The notes below the pieces were generated by a model. It made no database searches, had not been told where the DNA came from, and saw only the letters and a program-made list of their open reading frames with translations. The translations under genes and the position numbers were made by a program. Source: Candidatus Rifleibacteriota bacterium (GTDB lineage: Bacteria > Riflebacteria > Ozemobacteria > Ozemobacterales > Ozemobacteraceae). From it: DNA of 11,652 nt. The DNA lies in contig JAKJFO010000128.1 of NCBI GenBank assembly GCA_022704885.1, positions 1 to 11,652 of the forward strand, written 5' to 3'. Numbering within the stretch: position 1 is the stretch's first letter; every line of letters starts with the position of its first letter. Positions 5,653-11,652 of this stretch are shown piece after piece.

Positions 5653-6828
5653 TCAGATTTCGAGATCGGTCGGCAGCAGAATATCGTCGCCAGAAGCACT
5701 GTCATCGGTTTTATTGGGGCCGACGCTGTAAAATATTGTCGAGTCGCCTTTCTGCATGGACTTGAGAGGTTGCCCGCTCCAGATATCAACTGTTTCGACG
5801 GCAAGACCATGACGGGCCGCCAGAGTTGCGATCATTATCGACTTCTGGCTCGCCTTTTCCCTGGCCTGCAGGTTTGCCTTGCGAAAATTCGGAAAAGCGA
5901 TCATCAGAACAGGATTGTGCACCACCAGGTTCATGTCGAGTTTGAACTCCGGGTTCTCGAAGGTTTCGCGACTCAGCTTCTGATACTGATCGAAAGGGTC
6001 GCCGTAATATTTTTCGAGAATCCACATCGCCAGAGGCGCCCGCGCAAAAAACCGGCCATAAGCGTGTTTGAAGAAGATAAACTCGTCTTCCATGGCGGTC
6101 TTCATCGGCTTATCGACAGCCAGAGAGCTTCGCAGCAGATCAATACAGTCGATTTCTTCGGCTTCACTGAGAAGACCATCATTGTGCAGGCCGGTGAGCT
6201 GCCGCATGCCAATGCCATCCATGGCTACCGTAATCATTTTGCCGATAAGGAAAGGGCTGGTCAGATCGTTCAATCGAGCGAGTTTTATCTGCGCCGCAAA
6301 GATGAAAGAACTGTTTTCTTCTGGATACAGCTGCTTGTAGCGACGGTGATAGAGAGCGATAAAGCGTGAAACCGAGCGAACTTTTTGAAAACTTTCGGCC
6401 AGTTCGTCAGACAGCGGGTCGAGTTGCGGGCTGGTAAAAATGAGCAGGTATTTCCAGTCAAGGGTGCCAAAATTTTTCAGGGCTACGATGATCTCCTGAT
6501 CGTGTTCTGCAACTTTTTCGGAAAGCCGGTTCGGCTGACCACGATCGGCCTTGATCATGACAGTTTCAGAGAACCCGACCAGCGCTTTCCAGGCTGCCAG
6601 TGCGTTCTTCAATGGCTCATCGACAATAACATACCCCCTGCTGGCCGGGATATTTTCGAAGCCGGTTTCTTTGAACGAGTTCATTTCATTGAACGCTTTG
6701 AGGTGGCTGGCCAGATTGTAAAAGCTGTAGATTGTCGAAGCAGCTGAAATAAGCAGCAATAATGCGACTACAGCCAGGAATCGTCGTAGCGGACTTTGGG
6801 CATAGAATTTTTCAATCAGGCTACGCAT
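5653..6828 (-). CDS. membrane-anchored protein of unknown function, sigma-operon partner
   Basis: I do not recognise this 391-residue protein. It has one N-terminal membrane helix (about residues 16-37, RRFLAVVALLLLISAASTIY) behind a short basic cytoplasmic tail, so the remaining ~350 residues should be periplasmic. That part is mostly helical and rich in aromatic residues, with no Cys and no motif I can name. The tail beyond residue ~340 becomes short strands and loops ending in acidic residues. The start is secure: AGGAGG sits 6 bases before ATG 6828. It overlaps the end of the upstream gene by 13 bases and is the last gene of a sigma-factor operon. A role as the sensor or effector of that system is the simplest reading from context alone. 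Confidence 0.8.
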   Translation of the reverse strand: MRSLIEKFYAQSPLRRFLAVVALLLLISAASTIYSFYNLASHLKAFNEMNSFKETGFENIPASRGYVIVDEPLKNALAAWKALVGFSETVMIKADRGQPNRLSEKVAEHDQEIIVALKNFGTLDWKYLLIFTSPQLDPLSDELAESFQKVRSVSRFIALYHRRYKQLYPEENSSFIFAAQIKLARLNDLTSPFLIGKMITVAMDGIGMRQLTGLHNDGLLSEAEEIDCIDLLRSSLAVDKPMKTAMEDEFIFFKHAYGRFFARAPLAMWILEKYYGDPFDQYQKLSRETFENPEFKLDMNLVVHNPVLMIAFPNFRKANLQAREKASQKSIMIATLAARHGLAVETVDIWSGQPLKSMQKGDSTIFYSVGPNKTDDSASGDDILLPTDLEI

Positions 6829-7253
6829 GGCGAACCTCCTGTATTTTCAGTAGAGCGGCTGACAGGCATTGCTGCTGCAGTCAGAATGAAAGTCAGCGCT
6901 GCAAGTAAAATAAAACCGCGCATGACGCCGCGGATAAACCACAAACTAACCAGTGTCGTGTTGTCAATAATATCTCGATTATGCATCACACTGGCCTGAG
7001 CCATATCCAGCCCGGCATCTATTTCGGGCAGACTGGTAGAAACATCTATCTGCACCATTGAGACGGCAAGATAGACAATCAAGGCCGGCACAATGATTAC
7101 CAGAAACTGCTGCAAGAGGGTCTTAACAGCCCGTGTCGGCACCACAATCTTCTCGGCGCCGGCCCGACTGGCGACAGCCTGTCTGAGATTTTCATCCTTG
7201 CCGGCTTCTTCATTGATGCGGGCAAAGGCGTTTTTCATCTGTTGAGGTTTCAT
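6816..7253 (-). CDS. two-helix membrane protein, candidate anti-sigma factor
   Basis: This 145-residue protein follows the sigma gene with a 4-base ATGA overlap and a strong GAGGAGG site 8 bases before its ATG. Residues 1-45 are hydrophilic and helical (cytoplasmic by position), residues ~50-68 and ~102-128 are membrane helices, and ~33 residues between them face the periplasm. A sigma gene followed by a small membrane protein is the usual arrangement for ECF sigma factors and their anti-sigma factors. The Cys/His zinc motif of ZAS-type anti-sigma factors is absent, and the short cytoplasmic N-terminus is smaller than most anti-sigma domains. The role is therefore inferred from gene order. 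The only Cys is near the C-terminus. Confidence 0.75.
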   Translation of the reverse strand: MKPQQMKNAFARINEEAGKDENLRQAVASRAGAEKIVVPTRAVKTLLQQFLVIIVPALIVYLAVSMVQIDVSTSLPEIDAGLDMAQASVMHNRDIIDNTTLVSLWFIRGVMRGFILLAALTFILTAAAMPVSRSTENTGGSPCVA

Positions 7254-7774
7254 GGTTCTTCCTCCTCGAACTCGAGGCCGAGACGTTCTTTAAGACGCGA
7301 CAGGCGCGACATGACTGTACCGACTTTGATCTGCATTTCGTCGGCGATCTGCTGATAGCTCATTTCGGCGCTGAAGCGCAGGGTTATGATCTGGCGTTCA
7401 TCATCGTCGAGCTTCGCCAGCAGCTCACGCAGACGCGCGACATCTTCGGCGCGGATCAGCCGGTTTTCGAGCTCGCGCGCTTCGCTGGCCCCTTCCAGCC
7501 CACAGAAACGGGCGAGATAGCGCAGGCGGCTTCTCAGGCTGCGCCGGTATTTGAGAGCTTCATTGCGGGCGACCGTTACCAGCCAGGCTTTCCGGTTGAA
7601 GCCGTCATCCCAGAAGTCCGTGCATTCATAGGCCTTGACGAAGACTTCCTGGGTCAGATCCCAGGTTTCGGCAGCATCGAGGCTGATACCGTAGATTACC
7701 GAGTAGACCAGCCCCTGGTGGTGGCGCTGCATTTCGGCGAACATCTGCGGCAGATTGTGCGGTTTTGTAGTCAT
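7250..7774 (-). CDS. RNA polymerase ECF-type sigma factor
   Basis: This 174-residue protein has the two-domain plan of ECF (group 4) sigma factors. Region 2 spans about residues 10-80 and includes TWDLTQEVFVKAYE (38-50), the core-binding and -10 recognition segment, and AWLVTVARNEALKYRR. Region 4 spans about 113-165: LDDDERQIITLRFSAEMSYQQIADEM followed by VGTVMSRLSRLKERL, the helix-turn-helix that reads the -35. Length is typical. It heads an operon with a membrane protein and a large anchored protein. ATG 7774 has no visible Shine-Dalgarno site. Upstream there is a weak TTGCGA (7832-7827), 17-bp spacer, AATAAA (7809-7804); no clear ECF autoregulatory motif was seen. Family assignment is firm; target genes are unknown. 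Confidence 0.95.
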   Translation of the reverse strand: MTTKPHNLPQMFAEMQRHHQGLVYSVIYGISLDAAETWDLTQEVFVKAYECTDFWDDGFNRKAWLVTVARNEALKYRRSLRSRLRYLARFCGLEGASEARELENRLIRAEDVARLRELLAKLDDDERQIITLRFSAEMSYQQIADEMQIKVGTVMSRLSRLKERLGLEFEEEEP

Positions 7775-7854
7775 TACAATATCTATAATCCATCTGCCGC
7801 GATTTTATTCCATGTTTTTTCGCAGTTCGCAAACCGCCACAGTCGCCGGCCTTA

Positions 7855-7867
7855 TAATCATGCATGA
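7855..7867. repeat. 13-bp direct repeat, left copy
   Basis: TAATCATGCATGA, immediately followed by GAAGC, lies 5 bases past the stop of the 7872-8600 gene. The same 13 bases occur at 8715-8727, upstream of that gene. The inner TCATGCATGA is a perfect palindrome. Confidence 0.55.
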
Positions 7868-7871
7868 GAAG

Positions 7872-8600
7872 CTATTCTATAAGAGATTTCAGAAAGCGGA
7901 TTATCGCAGGGCCGTTTTTGCCTATTGTTACGAGTATCGCGACGTACACAAGGATTGCGCCAATTTCGAACGCAGATTTTTTGGTTATATCAAACCAGGA
8001 AGGCTCAAAAAAACTGAAACTGAACCTGTCGCCTGCTTTTTTGGCAACCGCATAACAGCCTGGTATGCCGGCTACGTATTCAGCGCCGGTTATGGCGGCA
8101 ATCTTTCTCGCAGTACCGTTCTGCTTTTCCAGATTCCCGTGCGTATCGTCGCTTAAATAAAGAATCTGACCGGTGTTTAAAATGCACTGAACCCGGTAAG
8201 TGTGATAATTCTCATATCTGTCGCTTTCCTGGCTGCCAGTGGAAGTAACCGCATGAATATCAGCGAAACTGGCGACCCGCTCTACTCTCGTGTAGGAAAA
8301 AAATCTGAAATGGTAAAACATCATTTTGTTTACAAGGTCGAAAATGTAATAATTGTCAGTGTTAAAATAAAAAGCAATGGAAAAAACCAGACAAATCCCG
8401 GCAACAGCCATCACTGCTTGCCACTGCTGGTCGAACTTCTCTCCAGGGCTGAAAATAAAGGCAAACACTATCGCCACGACACTCAAACCGGCCAACCAGA
8501 AGAATGTTAGTTCCAGAGGCGTTCTCAGATCAACCTTGATTTTGGGAAACTTATCGCTGTTAATCTCTGCATCTACAGATATGTCTTTGAGATCGTCCAT
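7872..8600 (-). CDS. three-helix membrane protein with central soluble domain (paralogue A)
   Basis: The 242-residue protein is a paralogue of the equally long product of 9588-10316 (about 57% identical by eye). Two helices lie near residues 30-51 and 60-79 and one at about 211-228. Between them is a ~125-residue soluble domain with alternating hydrophobic and aromatic residues (NYYIFDLVNKMMFYHFRFF, YRVQCILNTGQILYLS), which suggests a beta-rich fold such as a bacterial PH-like domain; this is a guess. The most conserved parts are the first 30 residues, TDNYYIFDLV, FYHFRF, FxDIHAVT, GDRFSFSF and the C-terminal GKN.PAII.FLKS. I do not recognise a named family. GGAG sits only 1-2 bases from the ATG, an unusually tight ribosome site shared by both copies. 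The same 40-bp upstream block occurs before each copy. Confidence 0.82.
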   Translation of the reverse strand: MDDLKDISVDAEINSDKFPKIKVDLRTPLELTFFWLAGLSVVAIVFAFIFSPGEKFDQQWQAVMAVAGICLVFSIAFYFNTDNYYIFDLVNKMMFYHFRFFSYTRVERVASFADIHAVTSTGSQESDRYENYHTYRVQCILNTGQILYLSDDTHGNLEKQNGTARKIAAITGAEYVAGIPGCYAVAKKAGDRFSFSFFEPSWFDITKKSAFEIGAILVYVAILVTIGKNGPAIIRFLKSLIE

Positions 8601-8611
8601 ACTCCGCCCAG

Positions 8612-8651
8612 CCTCGAATCTCTATAATTCTAAGACAGTTTACCACATTCC
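8612..8651 (-). promoter_or_regulatory. conserved 40-bp upstream block (copy A)
   Basis: This block is identical at 40 of 40 positions to 10328-10367 upstream of the paralogue. On the minus strand it contains TTAGAATTATAGAG, with two overlapping -10-like hexamers (TAGAAT, TATAGA) and a GAAT/ATTC inverted repeat. No good -35 is visible. Similarity drops at once beyond the block. Confidence 0.6.
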
Positions 8652-8714
8652 TGTAACTTGCGACTATTGCACACTTGTTGTTCTGAAATGGTTCGGGAAA
8701 AGCAGATCTATAGT

Positions 8715-8727
8715 TAATCATGCATGA
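8715..8727. repeat. 13-bp direct repeat, right copy
   Basis: TAATCATGCATGA again, followed after ATAAT by GAGAAGC; the left copy at 7855-7867 runs straight into GAAGC. The two copies bracket the paralogue A gene and its leader (about 860 bp from one copy to the other). Confidence 0.55.
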
Positions 8728-8767
8728 ATAATGAGAAGCACCTGGAGAAAACGACATCGACAGTTGC

Positions 8768-9433
8768 TTAATATAAAAAGATTTGCCGCATTATTCCAGA
8801 CAGAAACTTTTGCAGAACTCCAGGTTCTTTATATTTTTGATCCTCTCGACATCGCGCATTTGCAGCAATGATGAAACTATCTATCTTATCATTTACCAAC
8901 GCTTTTCTGAACCTGGCAATGCTAATTACAATGTCGTCTCCTCCATACTTAATGGTATCAACAACCGCTGTCACATTATCGAATATTCCATCTTGACCAG
9001 CAGACCATAGATAAAGCGAATCTTCATACCTGAGGTAGATAAACGGCATACCCCAATAATCATACATGAATTCTTCCGGCTCCTCATCCATATAAGGCCC
9101 CTTCCATCTGCGTGAATAAACGTCCTTAGACAAGCCAAGATTGCCAAAACCTGCAACGTCAGCTTTGATGAGACAATTTGCATCTGGCGAATAACCCATC
9201 CCGGACTTAAGTCCTGTGAAATAGGCATTTGCATCCTCACTATCAGTAAAAGCAAATGGAAAATGACCTAAGTCGCTTTTATACGACAAGAGAGCACTTT
9301 TCAGAGAAGACAATCTGGCTTTTGTAGCGCTGGTCCTGCTTTGATCCGCGAAGAGAGGGCCTGTAAGCACTAACATCATTAAAGCAATTATTAGAAAACC
9401 AAAACTTACCTGCAGCCTGTTAAAACTTAGCAT
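8768..9433 (-). CDS. GspG-like protein with a signal peptide in place of a prepilin leader
   Basis: From ATG 9433 the protein has 221 residues. The ORF could extend four codons to 9445, but GGAGG (9443-9439) lies 5 bases before ATG 9433 and inside the extension, so 9433 is the start. Residues 1-29 (ending LTGPLFA/DQ) look like an ordinary cleavable signal peptide; there is no Gly-Phe...Glu prepilin motif. Residues ~36-60 (ATKARLSSLKSALLSYKSDLGHFP) match the helix of the major type II secretion pseudopilin GspG. The head also matches: RWKGPYM (109-115), DYWGMPFIY (125-133), YLWSAGQDGIFDN (141-153) and GGDDIVI (164-170), the segments around the calcium site. About 50 extra C-terminal residues follow. 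It is probably a soluble periplasmic homologue, not a fibre subunit. It sits between two paralogues of another family. Confidence 0.85.
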   Translation of the reverse strand: MLSFNRLQVSFGFLIIALMMLVLTGPLFADQSRTSATKARLSSLKSALLSYKSDLGHFPFAFTDSEDANAYFTGLKSGMGYSPDANCLIKADVAGFGNLGLSKDVYSRRWKGPYMDEEPEEFMYDYWGMPFIYLRYEDSLYLWSAGQDGIFDNVTAVVDTIKYGGDDIVISIARFRKALVNDKIDSFIIAANARCREDQKYKEPGVLQKFLSGIMRQIFLY

Positions 9434-9438
9434 TTTTT

Positions 9439-9443
9439 CCTCC
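9439..9443 (-). promoter_or_regulatory. Shine-Dalgarno deciding the GspG-like start
   Basis: GGAGG on the minus strand, 5 bases before ATG 9433. Starting at ATG 9445 would put this site inside the coding sequence and leave that start without one. Confidence 0.75.
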
Positions 9444-9540
9444 ATTGTCTGACGGCAATATAGTGAGAAAAAATGTCATGTCAAGAGAAAGCACATTCAG
9501 ACACAGGTCGCTGCTATATAAGGGCTCACTGATCAATTCT

Positions 9541-9576
9541 CATTCCGGGGCGGTAGCTCAATCGGAATGCTTTTTC
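9541..9576 (+). other. tRNA-5'-end-like segment within a hairpin and T-run
   Basis: GGGGCGGTAGCTCAATCGG (9547-9565) reads like the acceptor and D-arm start of a bacterial tRNA, but the D stem is not completed and no anticodon or T arm follows. The same bases lie in a hairpin: CATTCCG (9541-9547) pairs with CGGAATG (9563-9569), followed by CTTTTTCT. It could be a truncated tRNA, or a plus-strand terminator-like hairpin with a chance resemblance. No plus-strand gene ends here. Confidence 0.35.
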
Positions 9577-9587
9577 TCCAGTCTTCA

Positions 9588-10316
9588 TCAGCCAAAAATA
9601 GATTTCAGAAAGCTGATTATTGCAGGGGCGTTTTTCCCGAGCGCTATGGCCATCGCAAGATACACACTGCCAACACCAATTTCCAACGCGGCCCGCCCGG
9701 GCGGATCAACCTCGGAACATTCTCGAAAACTGAAGCTGAACCTGTCGCCTTCTCTTTTGACAACTGCGCTATGGCCTGGCAATCCCATCAAATAGTCAGC
9801 ACCGGTTATGGCAGAAATCTTTCTGGCGATTTTATCGTGACCTCCCAGATCTTCATCCGTTTCGTCGCTTAAATAGAGAGTCTGACCGGTATGTAGAACA
9901 CACATCACCCGGTAAGCATAAGATTCATCCTGATCGCCGCTATCAATTCTGCCAGAGAAAGTTACCGCGTGAATATCTTCGAATCTGGCTACAAAATCTA
10001 CTTTCGTGAAGAAAAAGAAGCGGAAATGATAGAACATCTCCCTGCTGACAAGGTCGAAAATGTAATAATTGTCGGTGTTAAAATACAGACTACCAAAAAC
10101 AATCTGACCAAGTACGGAAACAGCAACTATTGACGGCCACTGCTGGGCAAATTTCTCGCCAGAGCTTAAAGCCCAAGCCCCTGCAATCGAGGCGGCACTC
10201 AAAACAGTCAACCACCAGAATGCGCTCTCCAGTGGTGTTCTCAAATCAACTTTGATTTTGGGAAACGTGTCGCTGTTAATCTCAGCTTTAACCGGAATGT
10301 TCTTGAGATCGTCCAT
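9588..10316 (-). CDS. three-helix membrane protein with central soluble domain (paralogue B)
   Basis: This is a 242-residue paralogue of the 7872-8600 product with no net length change. Predicted helices lie near residues 28-51, 60-79 and 209-228, with the soluble domain between them. The soluble core keeps TDNYYIFDLV, MFYHFRFF, FEDIHAVT, TGQTLYLSDE, ARKISAITGA and GDRFSFSF. The membrane helices have diverged most (VVAIVFAFIF versus AASIAGAWAL), so the soluble domain and termini appear to be under constraint. It is the first gene of a minus-strand run followed by the GspG-like gene and paralogue A. It diverges from the serine hydrolase gene across 157 bases. The ribosome site is the same tight GGAG as in paralogue A. 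Function unknown. Confidence 0.82.
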   Translation of the reverse strand: MDDLKNIPVKAEINSDTFPKIKVDLRTPLESAFWWLTVLSAASIAGAWALSSGEKFAQQWPSIVAVSVLGQIVFGSLYFNTDNYYIFDLVSREMFYHFRFFFFTKVDFVARFEDIHAVTFSGRIDSGDQDESYAYRVMCVLHTGQTLYLSDETDEDLGGHDKIARKISAITGADYLMGLPGHSAVVKREGDRFSFSFRECSEVDPPGRAALEIGVGSVYLAMAIALGKNAPAIISFLKSIFG

Positions 10317-10327
10317 GCTCCGCTCAA

Positions 10328-10367
10328 CCTCGAATCTCTATAATTCTAAGACAGTTTACCACATTCC
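10328..10367 (-). promoter_or_regulatory. conserved 40-bp upstream block (copy B)
   Basis: Identical to 8612-8651. Here too it lies about 11 bases before the start codon and includes the -10-like TAGAAT/TATAGA pair. It probably contains the promoter or a shared regulator site of both paralogues. Confidence 0.6.
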
Positions 10368-10473
10368 AAATGCCACATTGCCAGCACAAACTCAGTTGCA
10401 CATTGCAAATTTATGCAGTCGTGGTAGTCTGGAAATTAAACTCTATAAAACGATATGAAACGGGTATGAACAA

Positions 10474-11520
10474 ATGAGCATTTCTTCTGACGAACTGAAG
10501 AATTCATTGAATGGACACAACGTTGCCGGCATCAGCTTCGCCGTTCTGCGCGACTTTCACCTGGCCTACGCCCAATGCGAAGGCGTCATTAACAGTGAAT
10601 CGCGACAACCTCTCTGGCCTGACAGTCTGTTTCAGGGCGCTTCGATCAGCAAAATCATATCAGCTGTATTAACCATGATTCTGGTTGAAAAAGGAAAGCT
10701 GAATCTTGATAAACCGGTTAAAAAATATCTGAAATCCTGGAAGCTGCCTGAGAACGAATGGACCAAAGACACGCCGGTAACCATAAGGCAGATTCTCAGC
10801 CATTTTTCCGGGATCAATGTGCCGACTTATCGCGGTTTTTTTAAAGAAGATCCGCTTCCCACATTCAAAGACGTATTGAATGGAAGCGGGCCATGCGATG
10901 CTCCTGCCGTAATCGTCGAGGAGCCGGTTGACGAGCAGTTCATCTATTCGACCGGCGCTTTTGCCGTTTTACAGATGATTTTAGAAGATGTCGCCAACGA
11001 AAATTTTGAAACTCTTGTGCAACGCGAACTGCTGCAGCCGTTAAACATGCACAGAACCTGCTTTTCTCAGCCACTCCCCGGGTATTTGAGCGAAAATGCT
11101 GCATGTGGACATCGGTCTGACGGCGAACCGGTAGCGGGCAACTGGTATGTTTATCCCACTCAGGCCGGCAGCGGCGTCTGGACGACTCCCACCGACCTTG
11201 CCAAATTTGCCCTGCATTTACAGCAAATCCTGCACGATGATGCGGCCGGCTTACTACAGCCACAAACGCTCAAAGAAATGCTCTCGCCATATCGAGAACC
11301 CTTCTTCGGACTGGGATTCGCGCTTTACAACGACAAGGGCCCGGGAAGATTCTTCGGTCATACCGGCAATACCGAAGGCTACCGATCCATGTTCATCGCG
11401 CATGAATCCTCCGGTTGCGGGGCATTCATTCTTGCCAACAGCGATAACGCCGACCCGGTAATCAAAGAAGTCATCAATCAGATCGCCAGATCAGAAGGCT
11501 GGGCCAGCTTTCACTGGTAA
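10474..11520 (+). CDS. serine hydrolase, class C beta-lactamase-like family
   Basis: The 348-residue protein has the motifs of the beta-lactamase/penicillin-binding (PF00144-type) serine hydrolases: the nucleophile motif S57-I-S-K60 in FQGASISKII, the conserved ILSHFSGI (107-114), Y158-S-T in the position of the usual Y-x-N, AGSGVWTTPTDLAKF (231-245), and H296-T-G298 in FFGHTGNTEGYRS. The third residue of the Y-x-N motif is Thr or shifted, which is uncommon but seen in esterase-like members. There is no signal peptide, so a cytoplasmic esterase or peptidase is more likely than a periplasmic beta-lactamase; the substrate is not predictable. ATG 10474 has a weak ribosome site. A TATAAA at 10444-10449 could be its -10, giving a very short leader that holds two tiny ORFs. 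It stands alone, divergent from paralogue B. Confidence 0.9.
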   Translation: MSISSDELKNSLNGHNVAGISFAVLRDFHLAYAQCEGVINSESRQPLWPDSLFQGASISKIISAVLTMILVEKGKLNLDKPVKKYLKSWKLPENEWTKDTPVTIRQILSHFSGINVPTYRGFFKEDPLPTFKDVLNGSGPCDAPAVIVEEPVDEQFIYSTGAFAVLQMILEDVANENFETLVQRELLQPLNMHRTCFSQPLPGYLSENAACGHRSDGEPVAGNWYVYPTQAGSGVWTTPTDLAKFALHLQQILHDDAAGLLQPQTLKEMLSPYREPFFGLGFALYNDKGPGRFFGHTGNTEGYRSMFIAHESSGCGAFILANSDNADPVIKEVINQIARSEGWASFHW

Positions 11521-11652
11521 ATAGACATGTCGCAGAAAAGCAAAAAGCCCGCATAAAAGAATAACCCCAGCCTGAAAGACTGGGGTTATTGTGTTCATCG
11601 GTGCCGGGAGCAGTTTTGGCTTATGAGATCCCTGTCTGCGCACTCACAATAA
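11521..11652. other. right-edge non-coding stretch with hairpin
   Basis: Apart from the hairpin at 11560-11590 I see no gene in these 132 bases. Whatever gene lies to the right begins or ends outside the window. Confidence 0.5.
11560..11590. terminator. perfect 11-bp hairpin, probable terminator
   Basis: AATAACCCCAG (11560-11570) pairs perfectly with CTGGGGTTATT (11580-11590) across a 9-base loop, 39 bases after the serine hydrolase stop. On the plus strand the run after the stem is only TT-GTGTTC. On the minus strand it is followed by CTTTTATGCGGGCTTTTT, so it may terminate mainly a minus-strand gene coming from the right, or work in both directions. Confidence 0.65.

Noticed and set aside
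5647..6369. 240-codon plus-strand ORF
   Set aside because: Antisense to the 391-residue gene, which has an ideal ribosome site and fits the operon; the plus frame has no ribosome site or recognisable motif.
7853..7858. Plus-strand TATAAT near the 13-bp repeat
   Set aside because: No acceptable -35 and no plus-strand gene downstream.
9445..9795. 116-codon plus-strand ORF
   Set aside because: Spans an intergenic region and the antisense of paralogue B; no coding signals.
1..11652. CRISPR array, rRNA, complete tRNA or full insertion sequence
   Set aside because: No spaced identical repeats, no complete cloverleaf and no transposase-like protein seen in any frame.

Overview
The window looks like chromosomal DNA of a Gram-negative-type (diderm) bacterium with balanced base composition. 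It encodes an OmpA-type peptidoglycan-binding domain, several type IV pilin/type II secretion-like pseudopilins, an ECF sigma factor and sigma70-style promoters. I see no phage, plasmid, CRISPR or rRNA genes. The wealth of unusual pseudopilins and unrecognised membrane proteins suggests an under-studied phylum. I considered groups such as Riflebacteria, but nothing here proves a taxonomic placement.

Layout. (1) Bases 1-740, minus strand: the first ~246 codons of a PilX-like pseudopilin that runs off the left edge just as its OmpA domain begins. (2) 905-1735, plus: a membrane protein I do not recognise. (3) 1748-1951: a small non-coding element with terminal inverted repeats, an 11-bp flanking direct repeat and an interior built from phased hexamers; it sits exactly between two convergent stop codons. 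(4) 4841-1952, minus: a three-gene pseudopilin operon with ATGA overlaps and a clear promoter (PilX-like/OmpA fusion, then two prepilin-like proteins). Its first gene is a close paralogue of the one at the left edge. (5) 5156-5584, plus: a short protein resembling single-domain bacterial eRF1-like factors, with a strong Shine-Dalgarno sequence and a strong terminator. (6) 7774-5653, minus: an ECF sigma factor, a two-helix membrane protein (candidate anti-sigma factor) and a 391-residue membrane-anchored protein, with overlapping genes. (7) 10316-7872, minus: two paralogues of an unknown three-helix membrane protein separated by a GspG-like protein. The paralogues share a 40-bp upstream block that is identical, although the proteins are only about 57% identical. 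(8) 10474-11520, plus: a cytoplasmic serine hydrolase of the class C beta-lactamase-like family, followed by a perfect 11-bp hairpin.

How the parts may work together. The pseudopilin operon probably builds a pilus- or secretion-like envelope structure whose PilX-like subunit is tethered to peptidoglycan by its own OmpA domain. The sigma operon looks like an envelope-sensing module. The GspG-like protein has a cleavable-looking signal peptide in place of a prepilin leader, so it is probably a periplasmic relative of the pseudopilins and not a pilus subunit. Gene duplication recurs: two sets of paralogues here each have a different gene between the copies.
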